Of a stretch of 64,000 nucleotides of DNA, positions 1-10,407 are shown piece after piece (position 1 is the first letter of the stretch; every line of letters starts with the position of its first letter). Location of the stretch: contig NC_092861.1 in assembly GCF_032062135.1 (NCBI RefSeq), forward strand, positions 61,623,777 to 61,687,776, given 5' to 3'. A model generated the notes under the pieces. It ran no database searches. It saw nothing but the letters and a program-made list of their open reading frames with translations, and was not told where the DNA came from. The stretch comes from Pyxicephalus adspersus (taxonomy: Eukaryota > Chordata > Amphibia > Anura > Pyxicephalidae). Both the position numbers and the translations under genes were made by a program.

Positions 1-2190
1 CTCCAGCCAAAATATGCTATGTGTTTTGCTACAGTATGGAACAGTTAAACACCCAGGGATGAATATTTTTTTAAATCTCTCTCTCTCACACACACATACA
101 CAGTCTTCTACACATTACAGTTGTTTTTAGTAGTAGTAATGAAAGTAAATGAATACTAATAATGGGCTGAACAAAACTAAACACAGTAAATATATTCTTG
201 ATCTAAATGTATTTTATATATAAAGAAGTTAGTAATGAAAATAAACTTGAACATTTATTAGTAGTACAGCAGCAAAAAACAAAACAACAACAATGACATG
301 GCAATATACAGGCACGCGTAACAAAATGCGGACAAAAAAAGAACAATTGTAACATTTAGGTCTTATTTTAAAGAAGGGGGATCAGATAAAAGATTGCCAC
401 CACTGCATGCTTGTCTTTTTTCTGCTCTATTTATAACAAGATTTATTAAAGAGCAATCAGTTTATTTAGAGGTCATCATTGATAGAATGTGGTAAACTAA
501 TTAATACCACTATTCACTACTTAAAAAATGCAGCAGTCGTAGTACCATTGCTGTGAAACACTAACCATAGTCCCTATATGAAGGTCAAAGAATGTATGAT
601 TCCTAGATAATTCATGAATTGACAATCATTCATAAAAGTGGTGATCATGACTGCAGTGGTTGAACTTGATAGAATTAGGTCATTTATTTACATAACTGAC
701 TATGTAACTATGACTGCTGTTGGCTACTTCATGTTTAGGCCATTGGTGGAATTTCTGCATAGCTGAGCTTCTTCCTAACCTTTTCCCCCCTTATAATCCT
801 GCTGAGCATATAGTTGTGAGTACCAACCCCCAAACAGTGAAATTGGAGTGAGTTCTACTGCTTACCTATAAGGTTTATTATCTAAACGGATGGTGCCAGT
901 GTAGCAGGTTGATATAAATCATCTCCAATTTTTGGGAGTTTAGAAGTATGAACCTTTGAGAGGTATAACTTGAGTGCATTTAACAGTCTAACAGATCCAG
1001 TGAGTGATGCACATTTAGATTCACATATTGGATGCTTTTGTTCTTATGACATTTTTCTTTATATTGTGGTTTCTTTTTTTCACCTTTTATATATATTTTT
1101 AAATAGTGTCACTATTTTTAACAAGTTCTGAGGATTGATATACTTTTGGTAGGCTGCTGATGTTATATGATTATTGCAAAGTTTTTCTAATTTGAAACAG
1201 ATCATGTTAGCTGCTTGCTATTTTTATGATTTGATGAACACAATTAGTTCCATTATTTCTACTGCAGTCATGCAACAAAAAATAAATATGTAAAACACTC
1301 TCTGAGCAAAACTATTCTTTCCCCATCAAATCCCATCTTCCTGGGTAAAACCCCCAACCAACAAACCCCCTCTACATGGCACACCAGTTTTAATTCAGTA
1401 AACTTATCAGACCTCCTGTTTCCTGGTAGACACGTGATGTGGGACATCATACAAGGAGTCTAAAAGAGCTTCCCTTGACTCTAAGGGTAGTACTGTAAAG
1501 CTGAGGGTAATGAGGCCAAGTGCATCCAACAAGGTTGCAGTTTTAAAAATTCTTAAGCATGGCTGCACTTGGTCATGGTACTGCTCACCCCATAAGTTCA
1601 TATGCAAGTATTCTATCATTTGTAGTAGTTGTTGCTACTGTATATTTTGGTATTTTCCCTACTTTTATGGAGATTTATTTTTGCTTAATTTTTTGACTCT
1701 GTGCTATAAAGAGATTTTAGGAAATAGAGAGTTTGAAAAGTTTATTAAACATTGTAACTGTAATATTGTGTACTTTTAAAGTGCGAAGCTTGAAACACTT
1801 TGTGAATATATTGTATACTTATAAAGTACTTATTAAGTATTGTTTACCTGTGCACATATTCATTGAGGAACATGGTTAACAAAATTCATTTTACATGGGG
1901 TTCTATATAATTTTCTGTTTGATTACACTGGTCAACAACAATTTTCTTGCCAAACAGATTAAAGTCATTTTAGGTTATGTTTGATGCACAGATTCCAAAT
2001 ATGATATTGGTTTTGCTAGATTGGCTCTAGTTTTTGAAATAATGACCTCAATAACCTCATAAAAAACTAATGAAACATGAAAATTAAGCAAAATTAAACT
2101 AGATATGCCTATGTATACAAAACTAAATTGTTTAAATACTTAATGTCAATATATTTTTATATTCAGTATATTTACAGAACTAATCACAAA
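1..2190. other. AT-rich stretch, no gene recognised
   Basis: No coding region, RNA gene or known repeat was recognised. There is a short CT/CA microsatellite near 77-108. Short open frames around 1,270-1,780 are on both strands, lack recognisable motifs and look like chance frames. Confidence 0.6.
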
Positions 2191-2964
2191 GACGTAATTG
2201 GAAAAACTCTGTTTGTATGATTTCCTTTTATGCTCATGATTAAGACAAGCACATTGAAGGCTCCAGCAATAGTCTGCCATCATGTGTCTATCCCATCTGC
2301 CCTAATACTTTTCTTCCATCGTCTTTATATCTTGATGGAACCTTTCCCCTTGATCCTCGCTGAAATCGCCAAGGTTTTCCTGGAAGTTTTTTCAAACGGC
2401 TATGGAGATAGTGTACCTTTATGTTCATAGTAGCACCCAAATATTTAAGCAAGGTTTGTACCATTTCTTTATAGTTTTGTGCTGTTCTGTGAGTTTCTCC
2501 ATTGAGAGTTCAGTTCCCATGGTCACTGGGCTGATAAGTGACACGATTGGAGGCACGTGAGCTGTGATTGCAGGCGAACTCCAGATGAACCCTCAATGGA
2601 GTTTCCCCATTAATAGTTCCTTTGAGTTCAGTTCCCACGGTCACCAGGCTGATAAGAAGGTAATTAAAAATTTGGCTCGCTCATCCCTATTCTTGACAAC
2701 CATGACATAGCTGTGCCTAGCAGAAGCTTCAGTATCAGTCATGTAACTTGTGAAATTTGAATCATTTATGAGTTTACGAATCTGATGTCCATCAAAGTTT
2801 CCTGCTTTTAATTTTTCAGTACTCAATCCAGGGAAGAATCTACAAATGTATTTGAAGCAATCACCGTCCTTGTTCAGAGCTCTAACAAATTGCTTCATTA
2901 ATCCTAACTTTGTGTGTAGAAAAATGATGTAAAAAAAGAAAATGTATGAATAAAACAAAGGCAA
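2190..2964 (-). pseudogene. Decayed gene of a multi-copy 'GERFHQD' protein family
   Basis: Read on the minus strand. The N-terminal part (2,964-2,660) contains LGLMKQFVRALNKDGDCFKY, then a segment with FPGLSTEKLKAG and QIRKLINDSNF, ending in SYVMVVKN. The C-terminal part (about 2,410-2,190) reads FQENLGDFSEDQGERFHQD, then IKTMEEKY, an in-frame stop, and GRWDRHMMADYCWSL. From memory, this motif order matches a family of unnamed predicted proteins that occurs in many copies in cnidarians, arthropods and some vertebrates. Its function is unknown to me, and mobile-element origin is likely from the copy number. The copy is dead: it has a stop inside the conserved C-terminal block, frameshifts, and a duplicated segment in the middle. 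Family membership rests on recalled motifs, not a search. Confidence 0.55.
2491..2656. repeat. Imperfect tandem duplication inside the pseudogene
   Basis: The stretch 2,491-2,538 recurs at 2,599-2,656. The best-matching part, 2,506-2,538 versus 2,624-2,656, differs at only a few positions. The offset is 108-118 bp because the second copy has about 10 extra bases. It lies between the two conserved blocks of the decayed gene and adds to its disruption. Confidence 0.7.
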
Positions 2965-3626
2965 ATGAAAGTTTCATGAAAATAATGCTACATTTAATAT
3001 ATAAAATGCAAAAGATTGGTGTAAATAAAGATTGATAATATTATGCTGTGTTAACATTTGTTGGTAAAATTGTATATTCCGATTCCTGTATCACAAGAAC
3101 TAGAGCAAATTCAATGAAACTGATGTCAATTCTGGATTCAGCAGAACTGAAATACACTTAAAATATTGAAAAATCCTTGACAAGTGAAAATTTTTAGGGG
3201 AGCATTATCTAGTGGTCACTACAATTTCTTTTTTTTTCAAGAAATGGTACATAACAATAACAAAAAATACTAAATAAAAGGGGAGAAACTTAAATAACAC
3301 ACAAAGAATATATACAAGAAAAAATGTTTGTTCCCAAAGTTCTGGTTCAAAAACAGTAAAATAAACAATTTTTCAAGATTCTGTATACAAGAATGTTCAC
3401 ATATATCAATAACATAATCACTGCCATTTCAACAAATAAACAAATGTCAGGTTCACTGCTTAATAAATATATCCCTTATTCTTTAAAAGTTTCGAACACC
3501 ACTGACCTAATTGCACAACAAGCTGAGTAAAGACATATGCATGGGCTAATAAAATTACTCAGGATTTGGGCATGGTTTTTGAAGCACCTCGATTTAAAGA
3601 AAACAAAAGACAATAAAGTGCTTTAT

Positions 3627-4120
3627 CTTCCCTGGCGGTATACTCAGGATAGAATTTTCAGGGAGGGTAAAACTCCTACCTTGTTCCCAGTTCCAGTGGT
3701 GTCCTCCAGTGGTGCCTGCGGTGTCTTCCAGCGATGTCCGGCCTCTTCTTCGCCTGCTGATGCCAGCCGGGTATCTGTGCAAACTGGTGATTTTTAGATG
3801 TAAAAGTGGTACATTTAAAAATCCTCTTAATTTTAAATTTCCCACCTGGTCCCACCTACCTGCCTGCATGGTCCTGCCCTCCAGACATGCAGTCGCAAGC
3901 AGATGCCCGGCCGGCATCTGCATCCCCAGCGTGTCAATGTTGGGGACGCGAGTGTAGGGGAAGCAGATGCCGGCCAGGCATCTGCATGCGACTGCGTGTC
4001 TGGAGGGCAGGACCATGCAGGCAGGTAGGTGGGACCAGGTGGGAAATTTAAAATTAAGAGGATTTTTAAATGTACCACTTTTACATCAAAAAATCCTCTT
4101 TAATATTACCGCCAGGGGGG
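3627..4120. mobile_element. Palindromic TTAA-type MITE (piggyBac-like)
   Basis: The ends are inverted copies containing CCCTGGCGGTA. TTAA follows the right end at 4,121-4,124, and TTAT, one base different, precedes the left end at 3,623-3,626. A four-base TTAA duplication is the hallmark of piggyBac-type transposition. The middle is a near-perfect palindrome: arms at about 3,791-3,925 and 3,965-4,090 carry the subterminal box AAAGTGGTACATT. The open frames of 80-140 codons seen on both strands here come from the palindrome and are not genes. No transposase is present, so the element is non-autonomous. Confidence 0.75.
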
Positions 4121-4124
4121 TTAA

Positions 4125-5022
4125 AGTGTACGTTTACAGTAAATTAAGTCTGATGGGCTCTTTATTTTTTATTGTCCTACAAAATTTTAAAATCCTACCA
4201 AAAAGATTTATCCGTTTTGACCCACTGCTGGAATATCTATAGATGAATCTAGCAGGCAAGGAATTTGCATGACCATTATTTCTTATTATAAGACAGGTGA
4301 TGTGAGTTCACATTTAAGAAAAACACAAAATTTAGAAAGATAAAAACTTATAAATGAATGAATAAGTATGTTATTAATGACTTCTTGGTGATGAAAACAA
4401 TATTTATCCAAATCTAAAACCAGTGATGATGCCATGATTTTTGTTATTTCCTTGCTCAGTATTTAATATAGGTAAAATGTTCACAACATAAATAATGCAT
4501 ACAGAATCTGCACAATTGTAACCCTATAAACATAAAAAACACATACAAGACCAACAGCTCAACAGGGTACAATAAGGTCAATGCTTGCAAAAGTGACTCA
4601 AAAGCTTACAGAGGCAGCCGATGTGCTTTACTGTCAATGTCACATGGAAGCTGCAGGAAATAATAAGATATTTTCATGCATAAAGCATGATATAGATGAC
4701 AAGGTGACAGCATAATGGTGTCATTGTATAAATCCTTTGGAAAACTACAGCTTCATATGAAAATATTTGGTATACTTTGGAAAAGAAGGTCAGAAAAATA
4801 AAAAGGTGAAAATAAAATTAAAGGTGAAATGTAATATATAAATTGCTACATGCTTCATGAAAGTCAGGCCATAACACACATTGTTTATAAGCATTCACTA
4901 TTTTCTGATATTTTGTAATTTGCATGGAATTTATTACAGGGTTTTCTTTGGAATGTTTGTTTTTGGCAACATGCAATTTATGTTGTTGCATTAACACAAA
5001 AATAACACATTGTTTTTTGCAG
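4125..5022. other. No gene recognised
   Basis: AT-rich sequence without a recognisable element between the MITE and the possible exon. Confidence 0.5.
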
Positions 5023-5116
5023 GTCGTTGCCACCAGTAGGCCAAGTAAATATCGATATGGACAAGACAAAAACATGAAAACTGTTGAAAAGAAGATGAAA
5101 TATAAAGTGGATAAAG
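5023..5116 (+). other. Possible isolated exon
   Basis: A 94-nt open segment is preceded by a T-rich tract and AG (5,021-5,022) and followed by GTAATA (from 5,117), so it has the shape of an internal exon. The open frame gives a basic, hydrophilic peptide containing TSRPSKYRYGQDKNMK and VEKKMKYKVDK. I do not recognise the protein. The frame stays open upstream through the presumed intron, so chance cannot be excluded. No partner exon was identified in the window. If real, the window would be inside a gene with large introns. Confidence 0.28.
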
Positions 5117-5230
5117 GTAATACATTGCTAAATATGTAGTATGTAATAGATATATCCTAATATGCTTGATTAGAACATTTATCAACTCTGTCACCTGATC
5201 AAAAGTTTTATTTACATTTCTAAACACTTA

Positions 5231-5547
5231 GGCTAGGTACACACAGGTGCAATGGTTCTCGGCCGATAATCAGCTCATGGCTGATATCGGACGAGATTCT
5301 TACATGTGTACAGGGCTCGTCCTCCATCGTCCAAACAACTGTCTTGACTCTCCACACGATCGTAATGGAAGTGAAGGGGGAGAGAAGGAAGCAGGAAGCC
5401 CCTTTGTCCTTCTCCCCCTCCCCTCTCCGTAGAGCTGAAGGGCGCTGTATGTACAGAACTCGTTCGTGCATCGTTCAGTCATTAGTTGTTGCAAAGGATT
5501 GTGAAAGATCCTTTCCAACGACAATTACTGCACATGTGTACATAGCC
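5231..5547. mobile_element. Harbinger-like MITE
   Basis: The terminal inverted repeats start GGCTAGGTACACACAGGTGC on the left and read GGCTATGTACACATGTGCAG on the right (reverse complement). TTA flanks both ends (5,228-5,230 and 5,548-5,550), fitting the three-base TTA/TAA target of PIF/Harbinger elements. It has no transposase. The GTACACAC-type end resembles the elements at 24,629, 26,537 and 57,548. Confidence 0.65.
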
Positions 5548-5895
5548 TTATTCTTGGAAAGTAGACAAGCTCCTGAGTTGGGTTAATCTGCTTTATATCA
5601 TATATGAATAAAAGAAGTTGTGTGGACAGTATAGCTCGCTGCCCATTTGTCAATTATTTTATCAAAATAATGATAACTATTCAAGGAAAAAAATACCTTG
5701 TTTCCTTTTTCTTTTCCTCAGATTTGCTTTATTTGTAGGTGCTAGTGTAGTCATAAATGCCTGTTTAGTTGCATAGCCTGTATACTTGGTATGTAGGTCT
5801 ACAGAACAGATACTCTAACATCAACATTAGACATAGCACTCCCTGACACCGATCATCTGTTTACCTTTCTTCTTATTATAAACTTAGTTTGGTAC

Positions 5896-6168
5896 AGAGG
5901 GGAAGAGGAAAAGCAAGAGAGGAAAGGTGAGGGGGTAAAAGGGGATAGAAGAGAGAGAAAGAGGAAAAAAGAAGGACAGAGAGATAGAGGGTAGAAAGAG
6001 ATGGGAGAATTAGAGGGAGTAGGAGAGAGAGAAAGAGAGAGGAGGGAGCTAGAGAGAATGGAAGAGATAGAGAGAGAGGGGAGAAAGAGAGAGTGAAAGA
6101 AAGAGAGAGAGAGGGAAAGGGGGAAACGGAGAGTGAGAAAGTGAACAAGAGAGGAAGAGAGAGAAACT
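5896..6168. repeat. Long homopurine GA-rich tract
   Basis: About 270 bases of the plus strand are almost entirely A and G, with irregular GAGA, GGAA and AGGG runs and only scattered pyrimidines. The minus strand is correspondingly CT-rich and yields a low-complexity Ser/Leu/Pro open frame that is not a gene. Such tracts can form triplex DNA and are prone to replication slippage. Confidence 0.9.
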
Positions 6169-6405
6169 GAATCAGCTATGATCATCTGAAGACACCGGAA
6201 CAGGAGGCGCTCTGTCAGATCCTATAAGCTGCTCTGGTAGGTATGGCAGCTCCCAGATGAAGGAGATTGAGCACTGTACCTTTTAGTACAGTGCAATTGG
6301 AAGGTCTGAGATTGACTTCTAGTGGCCATGTTGCCCTAGGCCATAGCCTGGGTAAACTTTTTTTTTAAATCTGGCCCTGGGTCTGTTTTAGAGGCCTGTC
6401 ATTAA

Positions 6406-6704
6406 AGTGTAACTAAACTCAACATTTTTTACTTTATTTAGAAGGGTAGACAACCCTTCTATATACAGTAAAAGGGTTTTTGTTTTTAGTGAAACACCCT
6501 TTGCACCCTAAAGCACCGCCCCTTTAAGTTTTGATTGCATCCCGAAAGGCTCTGGCTGCTCCTTCTTCGCATGCCCTAATCTCTTGATTAGTGCATGCAC
6601 AGAAGGGGTATTTTTCCTCCTAGGGGAAGAGATGTCAATCTCACATATGTGCCGGGACGAAGAGAAATCCCAGGATAAGGTTTAGATTTTAGTTTAGTTC
6701 TGCT
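6406..6704. mobile_element. TTAA-type MITE, GCAGAACTAAAC family
   Basis: TTAA flanks both ends (6,402-6,405 and 6,705-6,708). The right end, reverse-complemented, is AGCAGAACTAAACTAAAATC, and the left end is AGTGTAACTAAACTCAAC. A small hairpin near the left end (AGAAGGGTAGACAACCCTTCT with its centre removed) is shared with the element at 51,044. It has no coding capacity. It is inserted in sequence related to the minisatellite seen at 8.3-8.7 kb. Confidence 0.7.
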
Positions 6705-6714
6705 TTAAGATCTG

Positions 6715-6870
6715 AATGAGGGTTTCGTATAGAGGTCTGCACTGAGGATTCTAGACTTGAGGTCTGCACTGAGGGTCTGATATTAAAGTCTTCACTGGCG
6801 ATCTGTCCCTAAGGTTTGCATGAGGAGTCTATCACTATGGTCTGCATTGGGGTCTGGTATAGAGGTCTAG
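6715..6870. repeat. Degenerate GGTCTGCACTG minisatellite
   Basis: Repeated variants of GAGGTCTGCACTGAGG and GGGTCTG at irregular spacing. They match the submotifs of the tandem array at 8,262-8,745, so the two probably derive from one repeat tract. Confidence 0.6.
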
Positions 6871-7334
6871 TTATTGAAAAAAATTGAATTTTGTCGCTAA
6901 TATTTTCTTCCAGGAAAAATAGCATTAAAGTCTTTGGCCACTAACTTTTCAAAACTAATTTGGGAAACATGCCCCAAAGGCATGCCACAAAAGCAAAAAA
7001 AACAATGTTGCCATTTTTCCATTATTTATTGTTAAAATATAGTCAGGAATAAACAACTAGGACCTTAGACCTAAATTTGTAAGCTAATTGCAAAGCCCCT
7101 CAAAATAGTATTGACACTAATATTGCTGGGGTTAGTGAGACCTCTGTCACATATGCCCCAAAAAAAAACAAAACATGTTTTTATGGCAAAAAGGGTAATG
7201 GGCATTAAAATTGTAAGCATTATCATCCCAATGCTTCCAAATACAATAGGTATTTGTCACAAGTAAATGATATGCATCCTTGAAATGTGAAACTGCCACT
7301 GGTTTACAAATACCACTCAGGAAAAACATATTGG

Positions 7335-7986
7335 GCCTAATTATTAAAACTCACCAAGACTAGAGAAGATAAAGTAGATTGAAAACATTCGCTAAAAAAT
7401 TGCAAATGATTTTAAGAAATCCATTCCAGGTTTACTGGATCACCCAGGTTTCACCCATGATAGTCTATATTCCCCAGTCTTGGAGAGCTTTAACCTCCTG
7501 AGCGGTTCATTTCTGTCCGTTTTTTTATATCTAAAAGCGGTACATTGTTTTTCATGAAAATTTATTTTACAGTATAATATATTAGTAGGAGTATATTAAA
7601 GTTTGAAACACAAAATCATGTCAAAAGATTAAACGGAATAAATAAATAAATAAAAAAAATATTATACTCATACTAATATATTATGCTGTAAAATAAATGT
7701 TCGGAAAAAACAATGTACCACTTTTACACATATTAATCCACTGTATTGCATTCAATACAGTTATTTTGTATTAAATGCAATACAAATAGATTTGAATTTC
7801 CTGTCTCCCCCCCCCCCCCGAACGGAACGTCTGCACGCACTGACATCACCGGGTGCAGAGAACGCCGGCCAGAGGAAGAAAGAAGATGCAACGGATGATG
7901 GAGGATGCCCGCAGATTGGGTAAGCACTTTATCTATTATAATTTTCCATAGGTTTACCACTGGGGAGGTTAAAAGATCAGGCCAAT
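7335..7986. mobile_element. Palindromic MITE with GGCCTGATTTATTAAAG-type ends, interrupted
   Basis: The left end reads TTGGGCCTAATTATTAAAAC. The left half runs to GTCTTGGAGAGCTT at 7,490, and the last bases of the right end (AAAAGATCAGGCCAA) resume after 7,968. Both outer ends abut TA, so a TA target, as in Tc1/mariner-type elements, is possible. The same family appears at 9,616 and 41,223. The right end was split by the TTAA MITE at 7,494-7,968, which gives the order of insertion. It has no coding capacity. Confidence 0.65.
7494..7968. mobile_element. TTAA-type MITE nested in another MITE
   Basis: TTAA duplicates lie at 7,490-7,493 and 7,969-7,972. The ends are CCTCCTGAGCGGTTC on the left and CCTCCCCAGTGGTAAACC on the right (reverse complement). 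An inner inverted repeat (about 7,517-7,592 and 7,664-7,727) carries the box AAAGTGGTACATTGT, shared with the element at 3,627, so both belong to one family. A C-rich run lies at about 7,807-7,819. Confidence 0.75.
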
Positions 7987-8261
7987 AGTATTGAATTGGT
8001 CAGAGAACACAGTTGCAGCTTCAAAGAAATCACTGAATGGTTGTAAGATGTCTTAAAGACTGTGCAGAGCTCAACCTAATTTTCAAACCAGACTCTTTCT
8101 CAAGTATTGAACCTGGCTGACCAGGAATAGGAGGGAGGGGCAACAAACATGTGAGCCCCACCCTTCCTGGTCATACCATGCCCACAAAATATGTCTAGCA
8201 ATTTACTGTCACAAACAACTTTGTTGTTTTCTACCTGAAAAAAAAAATCCCCTTAGTAAGT

Positions 8262-8745
8262 AGAGTCTGTTGTCTGTGACTGAGTTCTGCACTAGGGGTC
8301 TATTAGTAAATTTAAACTAAAGGGTCTGTCATTCAGGTCTGCACTAGGGGTCTGTTACTGCAGGGTCTATGGCTGAGGTCTGCACTGGGGGTCTATCAGT
8401 AAAATTTAAACTAAAGGGTCTGTCATGAAGGACTGCACTGGGGGTCTGTTACTGAGGGGGTCTGTGACTGAGGTGTGCACTAGGGGTCTATCAGTAAATT
8501 TAAACTAAAGGGCTAGTCGTGCAGATCTGCACTGGGGGTCTGTAACTGAGGGGTCTTTGACTGAGGTCTCCATTTGGGGTATATCAGTAAATTTAAACTA
8601 AAGGGTCTGTCATGAAGGTCTGCACTGGGGGTCTGTTACTGAAGACTGCATTGTCACTGAAGTTGGTACTGAGGGGTCTGTCATTTAGAGGTTTATCATC
8701 AGGTCTGCACTAGGGTTTGGTCACTGAGGGGGTCTGTTACACTGG
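8262..8745. repeat. Minisatellite, higher-order period about 94 bp
   Basis: The phrase TAGTAAATTTAAACTAAAGG or a close variant starts near 8,301, 8,394, 8,489 and 8,582, giving periods of 93, 95 and 93 bp. Within each period are two to four shorter submotifs of the type GGTCTGCACTGGGGGTCTG and GTCTGTTACTGAGG. The array decays after about 8,650. It does not have the conserved-repeat, unique-spacer pattern of a CRISPR array. Confidence 0.85.
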
Positions 8746-9615
8746 TCATCAAGGACTGCAGCAAATGTGCTTAGTAGATACTATGCATAGACTCAAAATC
8801 TTTTTGAGTACAATTGCTAGTATTTATCAACACCCAGTGTTTGTGGCATGTGCTGCATTATTCCTCTGTAAAGCTGTTCCTATTCATGAAAGGCACAAGT
8901 GTGGAGATATAATTGAACAGAGGTGTTATTATTTTTTACAGGGGCAGTCCAGCTGAACCAAACTAACAGAGGCTCAGTAAATTCTGTTATCACATAGATT
9001 TCATCACTCATACAAATAGCTCCTATTTAACATACAGCACTGCGTAATATGTTGGTGCTATATAAATACTGGTTATTATTAATATTAATAATAGCCTGCA
9101 TACTTGTAAAAGAAAGGTGATCTATTCTGTATGTATATTTATGATCCTCATTGATTCTCCTCACAAAGGCAAATCTGTCATTATTATTTATCACAACCTG
9201 TAAGATGTTTTAATCAACATTTTTTTAAATAGTATGTATGTATCTTGGTTTTGTAAAAAAATGTTGTAAAGGCCATGTGGTTGCTATGGTAATTCCCATT
9301 TATTTTCTTTTATTCACAGAATAAAACTAAAACAAGCATATGATTCTTCATGCAACACCCCAAATGCCTCTTATTTATGTGGTCATGAACCAAGTTGTGA
9401 CAATAATTTTCCTATAAGCCAACAGTTCAAACACTTTTGGCATACATTTTAGGTCCCAAGAACACTGAAGCCCCACTTCCTAAAAACCTTTTTCAGAACA
9501 GAAACACAGCATATCATTTGGTCCCCACCAGAAGGTCAATCAACTAAGCTTTAGTTAGCCACAGTTTATTTAGTTCCTTGTACGGGGTCTGTCTATTAAA
9601 TAAAGACTGATATAA
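8746..9615. other. No gene; contains an L2-type 3' tail
   Basis: Mostly unrecognised AT-rich sequence. At about 9,036-9,091 there is the tail CTGCGTAATATGTTGGTGC followed by TATATAAATACTGG and an (ATT)n-like run. That is the same 3' tail found at the end of the L2-like LINE at 27,040-27,090. Confidence 0.6.
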
Positions 9616-9808
9616 TAGGCCTGATTTATTAAAGCTCTCCAAAGCTGGAGAGGATATACTTTTAGTATCAGTGAGGGTGGGTGATACAGCAAATATTGAA
9701 AGGATTTCCTAAAAGTCATTTGCTATTTGTTAGCAAATGTTTTAAATTCTAGACCAGATCAATTCCAGGTTTGCTGCATATGCCAGCTTCACTGATGAAT
9801 GTGCATAC
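9616..9808. mobile_element. Palindromic MITE copy, GGCCTGATTTATTAAAG family
   Basis: The left end AGGCCTGATTTATTAAAGC is followed by TCTCCAAAGCTGGAGAGGAT. The two halves are inverted copies around TTTGCTATTTGTTAGCAAAT near 9,720-9,745. The right half stops after CCAGCTTCACTGATGAATG, so the last part of the right end is missing. It has no coding capacity. Confidence 0.65.
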
Positions 9809-9899
9809 ATTGATGCAAAACGTGCATCAATTTCATTTTAGGAAAAAGTCACAGCTCTCACTGCTTTGTTTAAGATATAGAAACATAGCCTGATTTTTT

Positions 9900-10230
9900 A
9901 ATAGACAGACCTCATACTTATATAGCACCTTTACATTTTGCAGTGCTTTAAATAGTCCATTGTCATATGACTTACTGTCCTTCAGAAGGGCTCATAATCT
10001 AATATCCCTAGCAGTCATATGTCATTCACACAATCTAAGGCCAATTTTTAGAGGAATCTAATTAACCTAACTGCATGTGTTTGGGGTGTGGGAAGAAAAC
10101 TGAAGTGCCCCGAGGAAACCCATGCAAACATGAAAGAACATAAAAACGTCCTGCAGAGAGTGTCCTGGCCAAGATTCAAACCCGGGACCCATTGCTTTAA
10201 TGCCCAAAATTGCATTGTTAAGTTGCATAT
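9900..10230 (-). mobile_element. tRNA-derived SINE remnant with L2-type tail
   Basis: Read on the minus strand, a B-box-like sequence GTCCCGGGTTTGAATC occurs near 10,168-10,188. It is followed by a body that includes GGTTTCCTCGGGGCAC and GTTAGGTTAATTAGATTCC. At about 9,920-9,955 the element ends in a tail resembling GCACTGCAAAATGT and GGTGCTATATAAG. The tail resembles the L2-type 3' end elsewhere in the window, as expected for a SINE that borrows LINE machinery. The A-box side is too diverged to recognise. It is not a tRNA gene: no cloverleaf can be drawn. Confidence 0.6.
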
Positions 10231-10407
10231 AATAAATAACAAAAAAAACTCAAAATGAAATTAATTTAGGCAAAAACATAAGACCTAAAATACATGAATA
10301 AATTATTAGGTAGAAATATTTTTTGTTTTACCAGAATATAGCTTCTTCTCGTGTGAGCTCATGACATTTGATTTTGTCTCTGCATTACTTGCTGAATGGC
10401 CACACAG

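Noticed and set aside
3594..4078. Open frames of 80-140 codons on both strands
   Set aside because: They are mirror images produced by the palindromic MITE; both strands give nearly the same peptide.
5853..6185. 110-codon minus-strand frame rich in Ser, Leu and Phe
   Set aside because: It is the low-complexity translation of the homopurine tract.
8262..8745. Possible CRISPR-like array
   Set aside because: The unit repeats as a whole with gradual divergence, there are no unique spacers of even length, and the context is eukaryotic.
10160..10195. Possible tRNA gene on the minus strand
   Set aside because: Only a B-box-like motif is present, no cloverleaf forms, and the context is a SINE body with an L2-type tail.
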